DNA of 64,000 nt, taken from contig NZ_BCRN01000012.1 of NCBI RefSeq assembly GCF_001552615.1, positions 124,001-188,000 of the forward strand, read 5' to 3'. The notes under the pieces were generated by a model. It ran no database searches. It was not told the origin of the DNA and saw only the letters and a program-made list of their open reading frames with translations. This document shows, one piece after another, positions 35,730 to 43,281 of this stretch. Position 1 is the stretch's first letter. Each line of letters starts with the position of its first letter. The translations under genes and the position numbers were made by a program. The stretch is from Millisia brevis NBRC 105863. GTDB taxonomy: Bacteria; Actinomycetota; Actinomycetes; Mycobacteriales; Mycobacteriaceae.

Positions 35730-36545
35730 TCAGGGGGTATCCGAGGGCGGTGTCCGCAGGATCGCGGAGGTGACGAAGGGCTCGACCGCGCTGCGATAGG
35801 CGGCGGGCTGCTCGTCGTGCACCAGGTGCCCGCTGTTGGAGATCAGCGTGTATCGCGACCCGGGCCGCAGCTGGTTCATGCGGATCATCTGTCCGGCCGG
35901 CGCCACCCCGCGCTCCGCCTCCAGCAGCAGCGCCGGGCAGCTCACCCGCAGCCATTCGTCCCAGAAGGCGCGCCGCCCCCACTCCTCGGCGATATCCCGG
36001 AACATGCCGAGCTCGCCGTGCAGGTGGTACCCGTCTTCGTCGCGGCGGAACGATTCGAGGAAGTACTGGCCGGCGATCGGACCGAAGTAGTCGAGCACCG
36101 CCGCGCGGGTGGGGAACGGGGTCGGCCACCGGTCGATCACCGATACCCATTCGACGGCGGTCCGGCCGCGGTAGTCGACGCCGATGTCCTCGACGACCAG
36201 CGCCCGCACCAGGTCGGGCCGCCGCGCCGCCAGACAGATGCCGTGGATCCCGCCCATCGAGTGGCCGATGACGACCAGGTCGCGAATATCGCCGCCCGCG
36301 GTCAGGTGGGCGATCAGATCGTCGACGAAGAGGTCGGTATCGGGGCGTGCCGGGGCGACCCGACCGTGGCCGAGGGCGTCGAAGGTATAAACGCGCCCCA
36401 GCTCGCGCAGCCAGGGCAGCTGCCGGCGCCAGGTGCGTGCACTGCCCATCAGACCGTGCAACAACAGAATCGATCCACCGCCGAGGACGCCGCCCTCGTC
36501 GTGCAACGGCGAGTCGCGGCGCAACGCGATCACCGAGCCGTCCAC
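35730..36545 (-). CDS. Alpha/beta-fold hydrolase
   Basis: A 271-aa serine hydrolase. LLLHGLMGSARTW gives the oxyanion region, GHSMGG the nucleophile elbow, a central region VVEDIGVDYRG follows, and SNSGHLVHDEQP supplies the catalytic His. It corresponds in position to Rv3591c next to mhuD of M. tuberculosis. The GTG at 36545 is only 28 bp from the divergent mhuD start, so a slightly later start (for example GTG near 36533) is possible. Longer upstream frames overlap mhuD and are rejected. The substrate is unknown. Confidence 0.88.
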   Translation of the reverse strand: MDGSVIALRRDSPLHDEGGVLGGGSILLLHGLMGSARTWRRQLPWLRELGRVYTFDALGHGRVAPARPDTDLFVDDLIAHLTAGGDIRDLVVIGHSMGGIHGICLAARRPDLVRALVVEDIGVDYRGRTAVEWVSVIDRWPTPFPTRAAVLDYFGPIAGQYFLESFRRDEDGYHLHGELGMFRDIAEEWGRRAFWDEWLRVSCPALLLEAERGVAPAGQMIRMNQLRPGSRYTLISNSGHLVHDEQPAAYRSAVEPFVTSAILRTPPSDTP

Positions 36546-36573
36546 GTCCGTAGACAGTAGTAGCCTCGGCGAC

Positions 36574-36912
36574 GTGGCAGTCGTGAAGATCAACGCAATC
36601 GACGTTCCCGAGGGCGCCGGCCCCGAGCTGGAGAAGCGGTTCGCCGCTCGCGCGCACTCGGTCGACAATTCCCCCGGATTCCTCGGATTCCAGCTCCTGC
36701 GCCCGATCAAGGGCGACACCCGCTACTTCGTGGTGACCCAGTGGGAGTCCGACGAGGCCTTCCAGGCGTGGGCGCAGGGCCCCGCGGTCGCCGCCCACTC
36801 GGGCGAGCGCGCCAAGCCGGTCGCCACCGGTGCGAGCCTGCTCGAATTCGAGGTGGTCCTCGACGTGCCGGCACCGGCCGCCGCGTCCGCCGAAGAGGCG
36901 CCCGCCTCCTGA
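36574..36912 (+). CDS. mhuD: MhuD-type heme-degrading monooxygenase
   Basis: The 112-aa ABM-fold enzyme is very close to M. tuberculosis MhuD: KINAIDVPEGAGPELEKRF, NSPGFLGFQLLRP and the C-terminal ATGASLLEFEVVLDV. Residues known to matter are present at the same numbers from the GTG start at 36574: Asn7, Trp66 and His75 (the heme ligand). MhuD degrades heme to mycobilins and releases iron in the cytoplasm. It is divergent from the alpha/beta hydrolase. An alanine-rich tail (PAPAAASAEEAPAS) extends the C-terminus beyond the core. Confidence 0.95.
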   Translation: MAVVKINAIDVPEGAGPELEKRFAARAHSVDNSPGFLGFQLLRPIKGDTRYFVVTQWESDEAFQAWAQGPAVAAHSGERAKPVATGASLLEFEVVLDVPAPAAASAEEAPAS

Positions 36913-36974
36913 TACCCGCCGGACGACAGGTCCGGCATTTCGGTCGACGGCGCCGCCGTTGACTTTTGTCTTCC

Positions 36975-37094
36975 CCGGTGCGAAAGTGCGCTGAGCAGGA
37001 CCGACGACGGGACGCGGTAACCCGGTGAGAATCCGGGACGGTCGCGCCACTGTGAGCACCCTCGGGTGCGAGTCAGAAAACGCCCCCGTCGTCG
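36975..37094 (+). promoter_or_regulatory. Cobalamin riboswitch (AdoCbl type) upstream of cbtB-cbtA
   Basis: The conserved core is easy to see: CGGTGCGAAAGTGCGCTGAG, then ACCCGGTGAGAATCCGGGAC, then GCGCCACTGTGA (B12 box region), and GAGTCAGAAAA. The 9-bp complementary arms CGACGACGG (37002-37010) and CCGTCGTCG (37086-37094) close the element. It ends about 50 bp before the cbtB ATG, with a GGGAAGG ribosome site in between that could be masked when cobalamin binds. High cobalamin would repress the transporter genes. Confidence 0.93.
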
Positions 37095-37145
37095 ATACAT
37101 CTCTCCGCACGCTGGGACGCGCACATCCCGGGAAGGCTTCCACCC

Positions 37146-37340
37146 ATGGCATTGGTCCACACCGGCGAGGCACCGGCATCAGCCGCGGCCGTCGTCGCCG
37201 CCACCGCGATAACGGTGGCCATCGCATTTCTCGTGCTCTACCTCGTCGGCTTCGACCAGGGCACGATCTCCCGTAGTGGGATGTTCCTGCACGAGCTGAT
37301 GCACGATGGGCGGCATCTGCTCGGGGTTCCGTGTCACTGA
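37146..37340 (+). CDS. cbtB: CbtB-type cobalt transporter subunit
   Basis: The 64-aa protein has one membrane helix (AAVVAATAITVAIAFLVLYLV) and a conserved His-rich C-terminus, HELMHDGRHLLGVPCH, which fits CbtB. CbtB works with CbtA in cobalt uptake for cobalamin synthesis; the pair was predicted from B12-riboswitch regulons. It directly follows the riboswitch and overlaps the start of cbtA by ten bases, so the two are translationally coupled. Confidence 0.93.
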   Translation: MALVHTGEAPASAAAVVAATAITVAIAFLVLYLVGFDQGTISRSGMFLHELMHDGRHLLGVPCH

Positions 37341-38176
37341 GCGCGGCCCCGACCAACGATCACCCCACCCCCACCCGCCACGAGCCGTTTCTGACGCTCG
37401 TGCTGCGCGGGTTGCTGGCCGGCGTCCTGGCCGGTCTTCTGGCGGGTGCGGTGGCGTTCGTGGTCGGAGAGCCGAATGTCGATTCCGCGATCGCCTACGA
37501 GGAAGCGCAGGCCGCAGCGGCCGAAAGCGCAGATCACAGCCATGACGGGGTAGCCGAGGAAGCCGCGGGCGGCCATTCCCATGGTGACGACTCCGCAGTG
37601 GAAGTCACCCGGGGGATGCAGAAGTTCGGGTTGTTCCTGGCCACCACGCTCAGTGGAGCCGCGCTCGGCGCCCTGCTCGGCGCGGTGATCTACCTGGTTC
37701 GTCGGGCCGGTTTGCTCGCTCGACACAACGAATCGGTGCGGGTGCTGCTGGTGACGGGGGCCTGCTACCTCGCAGTCGTGCTGGTGCCGTTCCTGCTCTA
37801 CCCGGCGAACCCACCGGCCGTCGGCGACCCGGACACGATCAACGCGCGCACTCTGCAGTGGGTGGCCGCGGTGGTCCTGGGCGCTGTGGCCGTCATCGCC
37901 GCCGGGTACGCCGCGCGGGCGGTAGCCGGGGCGCAGCCGGCTCTGAAGCTGGCGGCCCCGGTGCTCGCCGGGGTGGTCGTTGTGGCCATCGGGTGGCTGC
38001 TGCTGCCGAACGCCGAGGCGGCTCCCGAAGGCTTCTCCGCGAGCCTGATGTGGTCGTTCCGATTGTCGTCACTGGCCACCACGGCCACGCTCTGGTTTGC
38101 GCTCGCCGTGATTTTTGCGGCGCTGACCGAGCGGACACTGTCCGCCGGCCGACGGTCCGCCGTCACACAGGACTGA
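37331..38176 (+). CDS. cbtA: CbtA-type cobalt transporter subunit
   Basis: A 281-aa protein with a GTG start at 37331. It has about six membrane helices and an N-terminal loop rich in histidine (ADHSHDGVAEEAAGGHSHGD, about residues 68-87) that probably binds cobalt. GEPNVDSAIAYEEA after the first helix and the FLLYPANPPAVGDPDT loop are typical of CbtA. Regulation is by the cobalamin riboswitch in front of cbtB. A hairpin follows the stop. Confidence 0.93.
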   Translation: MSLSAAPTNDHPTPTRHEPFLTLVLRGLLAGVLAGLLAGAVAFVVGEPNVDSAIAYEEAQAAAAESADHSHDGVAEEAAGGHSHGDDSAVEVTRGMQKFGLFLATTLSGAALGALLGAVIYLVRRAGLLARHNESVRVLLVTGACYLAVVLVPFLLYPANPPAVGDPDTINARTLQWVAAVVLGAVAVIAAGYAARAVAGAQPALKLAAPVLAGVVVVAIGWLLLPNAEAAPEGFSASLMWSFRLSSLATTATLWFALAVIFAALTERTLSAGRRSAVTQD

Positions 38177-38181
38177 CCTGT

Positions 38182-38211
38182 GCGGGTGGGCGGGTACGCC
38201 CGTCCACCCGC
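38182..38211 (+). terminator. Hairpin terminator after cbtA
   Basis: GCGGGTGGGCGGG (38182-38194) pairs with CCCGTCCACCCGC (38199-38211) with one mismatch and a four-base loop, starting five bases after the cbtA stop codon. Confidence 0.6.
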
Positions 38212-38270
38212 GCGGGCGTCTCACCGGTGGATGAAGGACGGCCGCACGGGGGCGCGATAGAGTCGACCGC

Positions 38271-38933
38271 ATGTCGGTTATCGCCATCGCGGGCGGCCAC
38301 GGACAGATCGCCCGGCAGTTGATCAGGGATCTGCACGCCGCCGGACAACAGGTCGTCGCCATCGTTCGCAATCCGGATCACGTTCCCGACGTGGAATCCG
38401 ACGGTGCCCGCGCGGTGGTGATCGATCTCGAATCCGCGAGCGTCGCCGACCTGGCCGCGGTGCTGACCGGGGCGGACGCGGTTGTCTTCGCCGCCGGCGC
38501 CGGCCCGGGCAGCGGTTCGGGTCGCAAGGACACGATGGACCGCGGCGGCTCGGTGCTGCTGGCCGATGCCGCTCTCGCCGCGGGTGTCCCCCGCTTCGTA
38601 CAGATCTCCTCGATCGGCACCGACACCGCCGACGATCCGGCCGTCGATCCGGTCTTCGCCGCCTACCTGCGCGCCAAGAGGGCCGCCGAGGACGACCTGC
38701 GCACCCGCGACGGACTCGATTGGACGATCGTGCGCCCCGGGGTTCTTGTCAACGAGCCGGCCACCGGCCTGGTCACCATCTCGACCACCGACACCCGCGA
38801 CGAGGTCACCCGCGCCGATGTGGCCGCTGTCCTCGCCCGCATCCTGCTGCGCGGCGGATTTGCCGGCCGCACGGTCACCGTCGTCGGCGGGGACACCCCG
38901 ATCGACGCAGCTCTCGACCCGTTCGCCGGCTGA
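38271..38933 (+). CDS. NAD(P)-binding atypical SDR-family protein
   Basis: A 220-aa Rossmann-fold protein of the NmrA/YwnB-like atypical short-chain dehydrogenase group. IAGGHGQIARQLIRDL is the nucleotide-binding glycine loop, VIDLES and ADAVVFAAGAG follow, ISSIGTDTA is the equivalent of the catalytic Ser strand, and the usual YxxxK is replaced by YLRAKRAAE (Y-x3-K kept). LDWTIVRPGVLVNEP is diagnostic of this group. Members act as reductases or redox sensors; the substrate is unknown. ATG at 38271. Confidence 0.85.
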   Translation: MSVIAIAGGHGQIARQLIRDLHAAGQQVVAIVRNPDHVPDVESDGARAVVIDLESASVADLAAVLTGADAVVFAAGAGPGSGSGRKDTMDRGGSVLLADAALAAGVPRFVQISSIGTDTADDPAVDPVFAAYLRAKRAAEDDLRTRDGLDWTIVRPGVLVNEPATGLVTISTTDTRDEVTRADVAAVLARILLRGGFAGRTVTVVGGDTPIDAALDPFAG

Positions 38934-38991
38934 CCCGGAGCGTCCCGCACGGCCCCGACACCGCGGTTCATATACCACCCATTTAACGGTC

Positions 38992-39020
38992 ACCAATCTT
39001 GTTTGGCGCGTTTAATTGGT
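38992..39020. promoter_or_regulatory. Inverted and direct repeats upstream of the GGDEF/EAL gene
   Basis: ACCAAT (38992-38997) and ATTGGT (39015-39020) form an inverted repeat, and TTTAACGGTCA and TTTAATTGGTCA form overlapping near-direct repeats about 29 bases apart. The local sequence is AT-rich for this genome. It lies 100 bp upstream of the ATG at 39121 and looks like a promoter/operator region. Confidence 0.35.
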
Positions 39021-39120
39021 CATACTCCGCTGCGATGGACCATAATAAGCGGACCCTGGAGGTCGCGCGGCGAGCTCCCGTGACCGGACCGTCGGGGAAG
39101 TCCGCGGGAAAGGTTGGGTA

Positions 39121-41757
39121 ATGGCGTCTCCGCGCACCGAGACATCCGGAGACCCCGCCACGCCCTCGTCCACCGATCAGCCACCCGCCGATCGCCCGGG
39201 TATCCGGGCGAACGCGCTCCCGTGGCGCCATCCCACCTTCGCCGTGCTCTTCGTCGCCATGATCTGGGTCGGCCACCTGACCACCGTCCCCGGCGGGTCG
39301 ATCTCGACGGTGTGGCCCGCCGCCGGGGTCGCGGTGATCTGGATCTGCACCCTCGGCACCACCCTGCGCGCCCGGATCGGCATCATCGCAACGATCACGA
39401 TCGTCGCCGTCCCGATGTGTGCGGCGATGGGCATCTCCCCCGAACTGATCGGACCCTTCGCCGTCGGCTTCGGCGCGCAGACCCTGGTGGCCGACGTCAT
39501 CCTGCGCCGCGGCGGCCGCGACCCCCTGCGCTTCCGCGAGTCGCGCGACCTCTACCTGCTCGCGACCGCCGCGATCGTCGCCTCCGCGGTCAGCGCGACG
39601 ATCCGCAGCGCCGCGTTCATCGCGCTGGGCCGCGCCGACGCCGTCGAACTGGCATGGGCCACCTGGACGCTGCGCGACTCGCTGAGCATCCTGCTGCTCG
39701 CCTCCGCCTATATGTGTCTGCGGGCGTCGCCACTGCCGCGGCCGAACGCCGGCAATCTGCGTCGCCACCTGTTGCTACTGCCGATCATCGGCCTGTTCGG
39801 CATCGTCCTGTTCGTCACCACCGAACGCACCCTCGCCGCCCCTCTGCTGGCGGCCGCGATGTGTATCTGGGTCGCCGAACGCTTCTCCACCACGGTGACC
39901 GCGGTGATCAACGTGCTGGCGTCGTCGCTGGTGATCCTGGCGTCGCTCGGCGGCGACGGCCTGTTCGGATCGTTCTCGATCGAGACCTCGATCATCGAGG
40001 CGCAGGCGCTCAGCATGATCTTCACCGTGATGACCTACGTCGTCGCCCTGCGCCGCGACGATCAGGATAGGCTCCGACTCGATCTGCGCCACCGGGAGGC
40101 GGAATTCCGGGCCGCATTCGATTCCGCGCCGGTGGGAATGGCTTCCCTGGCCGTCACCAATGGTTCGGCCCATATCGTCCGCATCAATGAACATCTCGGG
40201 TCGATGATCGCCGGACTGCCGCGGGATCCGGCCGGTGCGCCATTGGAGACCATCGTCGTCGAGGACGATCGGCCGGCGCTGCAGCATGCTATCGAATCGA
40301 TCCTGTTGCTGCACCGGGAGCACAGCCGCTGCGAGGTACGGCTCGCCGGCGACGACCGGCGCGAGAGGTGGGCGTCGATCTCCCTCGCCGGACTGCCCAC
40401 CGACAGCACCGAGTTGCCCGGCGGTTTGGCGGTCGTCGAGGACATCACCGCCCGCCGCGAGCAGGTCCAGACACTGGCACGCCAGGCCCGCTTCGACCCG
40501 CTGACCGGCCTGCACAACCGGCGGGAACTGCTCGATCGTCTCGCCCTCGTCGAGAAGGGCACCGAGCCCGCCGCCGTCTTCCTGCTCGATCTGGACGGCT
40601 TCAAGACGATCAACGACCGCAGCGGCCACGAGGTCGGCGATCAACTCCTGCGTACGGTGTCGGCGCGGTTGGCCGCGACCGTCCGGCCGACCGATCTGGT
40701 GGTGCGGCTCGGCGGAGACGAATTCGTGGTGGTCACCAGCGGCCGGGACGCGCCCTTCGAGGTGCGCACCATCGCCGAACGGTTGCGCTCGTCGATCTGC
40801 AGGCCCGCGAATCTCTCCGGCCGCACCATCACGATGGCGGTGTCGATCGGCGCGACGATGGCCCGCCCCGGCCGCGCACCCGAGGATGTCATCCGCGACG
40901 CCGACCGGGCGATGTATGCCGCCAAGCGGGCCGGACGCAGCCGCATCGTCGTCGACTGGTCCGCCGCCGGTCAGGCGGGCGATGTCCTGGACGTCGGCGA
41001 TATCGAGCGGGCGCTGGCCTGCGACGAGTTCGAGATGTTCGGGCAGCCGATCATCGATCTGTCCACCGGGCGGCCGGCGGCGATCGAATGCCTCCTGCGA
41101 TGGCGCCATCCCACGCGCGGACTGCTCGGGCCGGGCGCCTTCCTGGAGCTGGTCGAGTCGACACCGCTGGTGCACGACGTCGGCAAGCGGGTGATCGACC
41201 GATCCCTGGCGTTGGCCGCCCATACGATCGGCGACCTCGACTGCGCCGTGCACATCAACGTCTCCGGGCACCTGCTCGAGACCGGCGACCTGGCACGCAT
41301 GGTCCGCTCCGCCGCCGAACGGCACTCCGTTCCGCTGGACCGCATCGTGCTGGAGCTGACCGAGTCGTACGCGCCGATGCTCGAGCTGATATCCCTCGAC
41401 GACCTCGAGGCGCTGCGCCGCGACGGGGTGCGCATCGCGATCGACGACGTCGGCACTGGCTACTCGAGCCTCGCGCGCATCACCGAGCTGTCGGTGGACA
41501 TGCTGAAGATCGACGGCCGGTTCACCGCCGGGATCGGCAGCGATTCGCGGTGTGACGCCGTGATCCGCGCGGTGATCAGCATCGGCCGGGCGCTGAACCT
41601 GACGGTTGTCGGCGAGGGGGTCGAGACGCACGGCCAGCACGAACTGCTCGTCGCGTCCGGCTGCGACCAGGCCCAGGGCTACACCTACTCGCGGCCGCTG
41701 AACGCCGAGGCTCTCCACGAGTGCCTGCACAGCGACTCCCGCTCCGCCGTCGGCTGA
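39121..41757 (+). CDS. MASE1-like / PAS / GGDEF / EAL cyclic-di-GMP protein
   Basis: An 878-aa protein. Residues 25-310 hold about eight membrane helices of MASE1-like pattern (GGSISTVWPAAGVAVIWI). A PAS-like domain follows (REAEFRAAFDSAPVGMASL, about 325-445). The diguanylate cyclase domain has an intact RLGGDEF near 530 and DLDGFKTIND. The phosphodiesterase domain has ECLLRW near 656 in place of EALLRW, but keeps HINVSG, LELTES, IDDVGTGYS, LKIDGRF, GEGVE and QGYTYSRP, so most metal and catalytic residues are present. It probably both makes and breaks c-di-GMP, controlled by a membrane signal. ATG at 39121. Confidence 0.92.
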   Translation: MASPRTETSGDPATPSSTDQPPADRPGIRANALPWRHPTFAVLFVAMIWVGHLTTVPGGSISTVWPAAGVAVIWICTLGTTLRARIGIIATITIVAVPMCAAMGISPELIGPFAVGFGAQTLVADVILRRGGRDPLRFRESRDLYLLATAAIVASAVSATIRSAAFIALGRADAVELAWATWTLRDSLSILLLASAYMCLRASPLPRPNAGNLRRHLLLLPIIGLFGIVLFVTTERTLAAPLLAAAMCIWVAERFSTTVTAVINVLASSLVILASLGGDGLFGSFSIETSIIEAQALSMIFTVMTYVVALRRDDQDRLRLDLRHREAEFRAAFDSAPVGMASLAVTNGSAHIVRINEHLGSMIAGLPRDPAGAPLETIVVEDDRPALQHAIESILLLHREHSRCEVRLAGDDRRERWASISLAGLPTDSTELPGGLAVVEDITARREQVQTLARQARFDPLTGLHNRRELLDRLALVEKGTEPAAVFLLDLDGFKTINDRSGHEVGDQLLRTVSARLAATVRPTDLVVRLGGDEFVVVTSGRDAPFEVRTIAERLRSSICRPANLSGRTITMAVSIGATMARPGRAPEDVIRDADRAMYAAKRAGRSRIVVDWSAAGQAGDVLDVGDIERALACDEFEMFGQPIIDLSTGRPAAIECLLRWRHPTRGLLGPGAFLELVESTPLVHDVGKRVIDRSLALAAHTIGDLDCAVHINVSGHLLETGDLARMVRSAAERHSVPLDRIVLELTESYAPMLELISLDDLEALRRDGVRIAIDDVGTGYSSLARITELSVDMLKIDGRFTAGIGSDSRCDAVIRAVISIGRALNLTVVGEGVETHGQHELLVASGCDQAQGYTYSRPLNAEALHECLHSDSRSAVG

Positions 41758-41823
41758 CCCTCCCTCCCCCTCCCCTCGCGCCGCTCCGCCTCGCCTCGCC
41801 GCGCCTCGCGCCGCGCCGCGCCG

Positions 41824-41870
41824 CGAGAGTGTCACTTTCCTCGGTTCAACCGCAGAAACCGTCACTCTCG
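41824..41870. repeat. Inverted repeat in low-complexity C/G-rich intergenic DNA
   Basis: CGAGAGTG (41824-41831) and CACTCTCG (41863-41870) are perfect complements around a 31-base spacer, following a C-rich, purine-poor run at 41758-41822 (CCCTCCCCCTCCCC and CCTCGCC-type repeats). It may be the terminator of the GGDEF/EAL gene or an operator of the methyltransferase gene at 41911. Confidence 0.35.
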
Positions 41871-41910
41871 AGGCGGCCGGGGCGCCGGGCGGGAGGGTTA
41901 GCGTGGCGGT

Positions 41911-42705
41911 ATGAGCACACGAGCACACCACCCCCGCCGTGACGCCGAGGCCCCGCACCCATCCCTGACCACCCATCCGAAGACGGCTGCGGAGCGCAGC
42001 GCGCACGCGACGTCGTTCGGGTCCGTGAGCGCCGACTACGACGCGGCCCGGCCCGAGTACCCGACCGATGCGGTCGCCTGGCTGCTGTCCTCGCAGCCGG
42101 CCCGGGTGATCGACGTCGGCGCGGGTACCGGCAAGCTGACCCGCGCTGTCGCGGCGACCGGCGCCGAGGTGATCGCGGTCGACCCGGACGCCCGGATGCT
42201 CGAACAGCTATCGGCGCGCAGCCCGCAGATCCGCACCCTGGTGGGCAGCGGCGAATCGCTGCCGGTGCCGGACGACAGCGCCGAGGCGATCGTCTACGGG
42301 CAGGCCTGGCACTGGGTCGATCCGATCGTCGCCGCCGCCGAGGCCGCCCGCGTTCTGGTTCCGGGCGGGGTGCTCGGGCTGATCTGGAATATCCGCGACG
42401 TCACCGATCCGTTCACGCGGCGGCTCTCGCTGATCATGGGCGACTCCGCCGCGGAGCGGCTCGACGCGGACGGTGGCCCGACGATCCCGGAGCCGTTCGG
42501 CCCGGCGGACGTCGAGACCTTCCATTGGGTGCGCACCATGAATGCGGACACCCTGGTGCAGTTGGTCGCCAGCCGCAGTCTCTACATCGCGGCCGGGCCG
42601 CAGGAGCGCCGGGACGTCGACGCCGCGGTACGCGATCTCGCCGGGGACGGCGACGTCGAACTGCGGTACGCCACCCGGGTCTACAAGGCGGTCCCGCTCA
42701 CCTGA
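41911..42705 (+). CDS. Class I SAM-dependent methyltransferase
   Basis: The 264-aa protein carries a Methyltransf_11-type domain: VIDVGAGTGKLTRAVAATG is the SAM-binding motif I, AVDPDARML motif II, AIVYGQAWHWVDP motif III/IV and VLVPGGVLGLIWN the post-motif. The sequence ASFGSVSADYDAARPEYP before motif I is typical of UbiE/trans-aconitate-type methyltransferases. The substrate cannot be told. It is convergent with the thioredoxin gene. Confidence 0.88.
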   Translation: MSTRAHHPRRDAEAPHPSLTTHPKTAAERSAHATSFGSVSADYDAARPEYPTDAVAWLLSSQPARVIDVGAGTGKLTRAVAATGAEVIAVDPDARMLEQLSARSPQIRTLVGSGESLPVPDDSAEAIVYGQAWHWVDPIVAAAEAARVLVPGGVLGLIWNIRDVTDPFTRRLSLIMGDSAAERLDADGGPTIPEPFGPADVETFHWVRTMNADTLVQLVASRSLYIAAGPQERRDVDAAVRDLAGDGDVELRYATRVYKAVPLT

Positions 42706-42738
42706 TCGGGCTCGGCCGCACCGTGGGCCGGCGCGGGC

Positions 42739-43170
42739 TCAAGCGTCGATCTCGCGCCCCACCCAGTCGAGCAGTTGTCCCTGCGGCACCGCGCCGACCT
42801 GCCGGGAGACGACCTTGCCGTCGCGCAGCATCAGCAGGGTGGGGATGCTCCAGGCGTCGTAGCGCGAGGCGATCTGCGGCGCCTGATCGACATTGACCTT
42901 GATCGCCTTGAGCTTGCCGGCGTAGTCGGTCGCCGCCTTCTCCACCGCCGGCGCGATCATTCGGCAGGGGCCGCACCACGGCGCCCACAGATCGACCAGG
43001 ACCGGCATCGAGGTATCGATCGCGGCGGAGAAGTCACCATCGCCGGCCGCGACCAACCAGGGCAACGGTGCCTTGCACGACGCGCACCTCGGATGCCCGG
43101 AAGCGGACACCGGCAACCGATTTCGGGTCCCACACGACGGACAGCGCACGATGTTGGCATCGGCACTCAT
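42739..43170 (-). CDS. Thioredoxin with N-terminal zinc ribbon (thioredoxin-2 type)
   Basis: The 143-aa protein combines an N-terminal four-cysteine zinc ribbon (CPSCGTRN and CASC, about residues 10-32) with a thioredoxin fold with the active site WAPWCGPCR and the cis-proline loop SIPTLLMLRDG. This is the architecture of E. coli TrxC, an oxidative-stress-linked thioredoxin in the cytoplasm. The ATG at 43170 has GGGAGG upstream. It is the only thioredoxin gene in the window. Confidence 0.92.
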   Translation of the reverse strand: MSADANIVRCPSCGTRNRLPVSASGHPRCASCKAPLPWLVAAGDGDFSAAIDTSMPVLVDLWAPWCGPCRMIAPAVEKAATDYAGKLKAIKVNVDQAPQIASRYDAWSIPTLLMLRDGKVVSRQVGAVPQGQLLDWVGREIDA

Positions 43171-43281
43171 CTCGACCTCCCGCTCTCTCCCGGATCGTTG
43201 TGCGGCCGATGGCCACGCGCGGCGCAGGGTCCGCGTCGTCGGACGCTCACCCCAGTGTGGCACCGCCGGTCACCGGGAGGT

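Noticed and set aside
36546-36719. Longer N-terminus for the alpha/beta hydrolase
   Set aside because: It would run through the mhuD coding region. Its extra residues have no hydrolase features.
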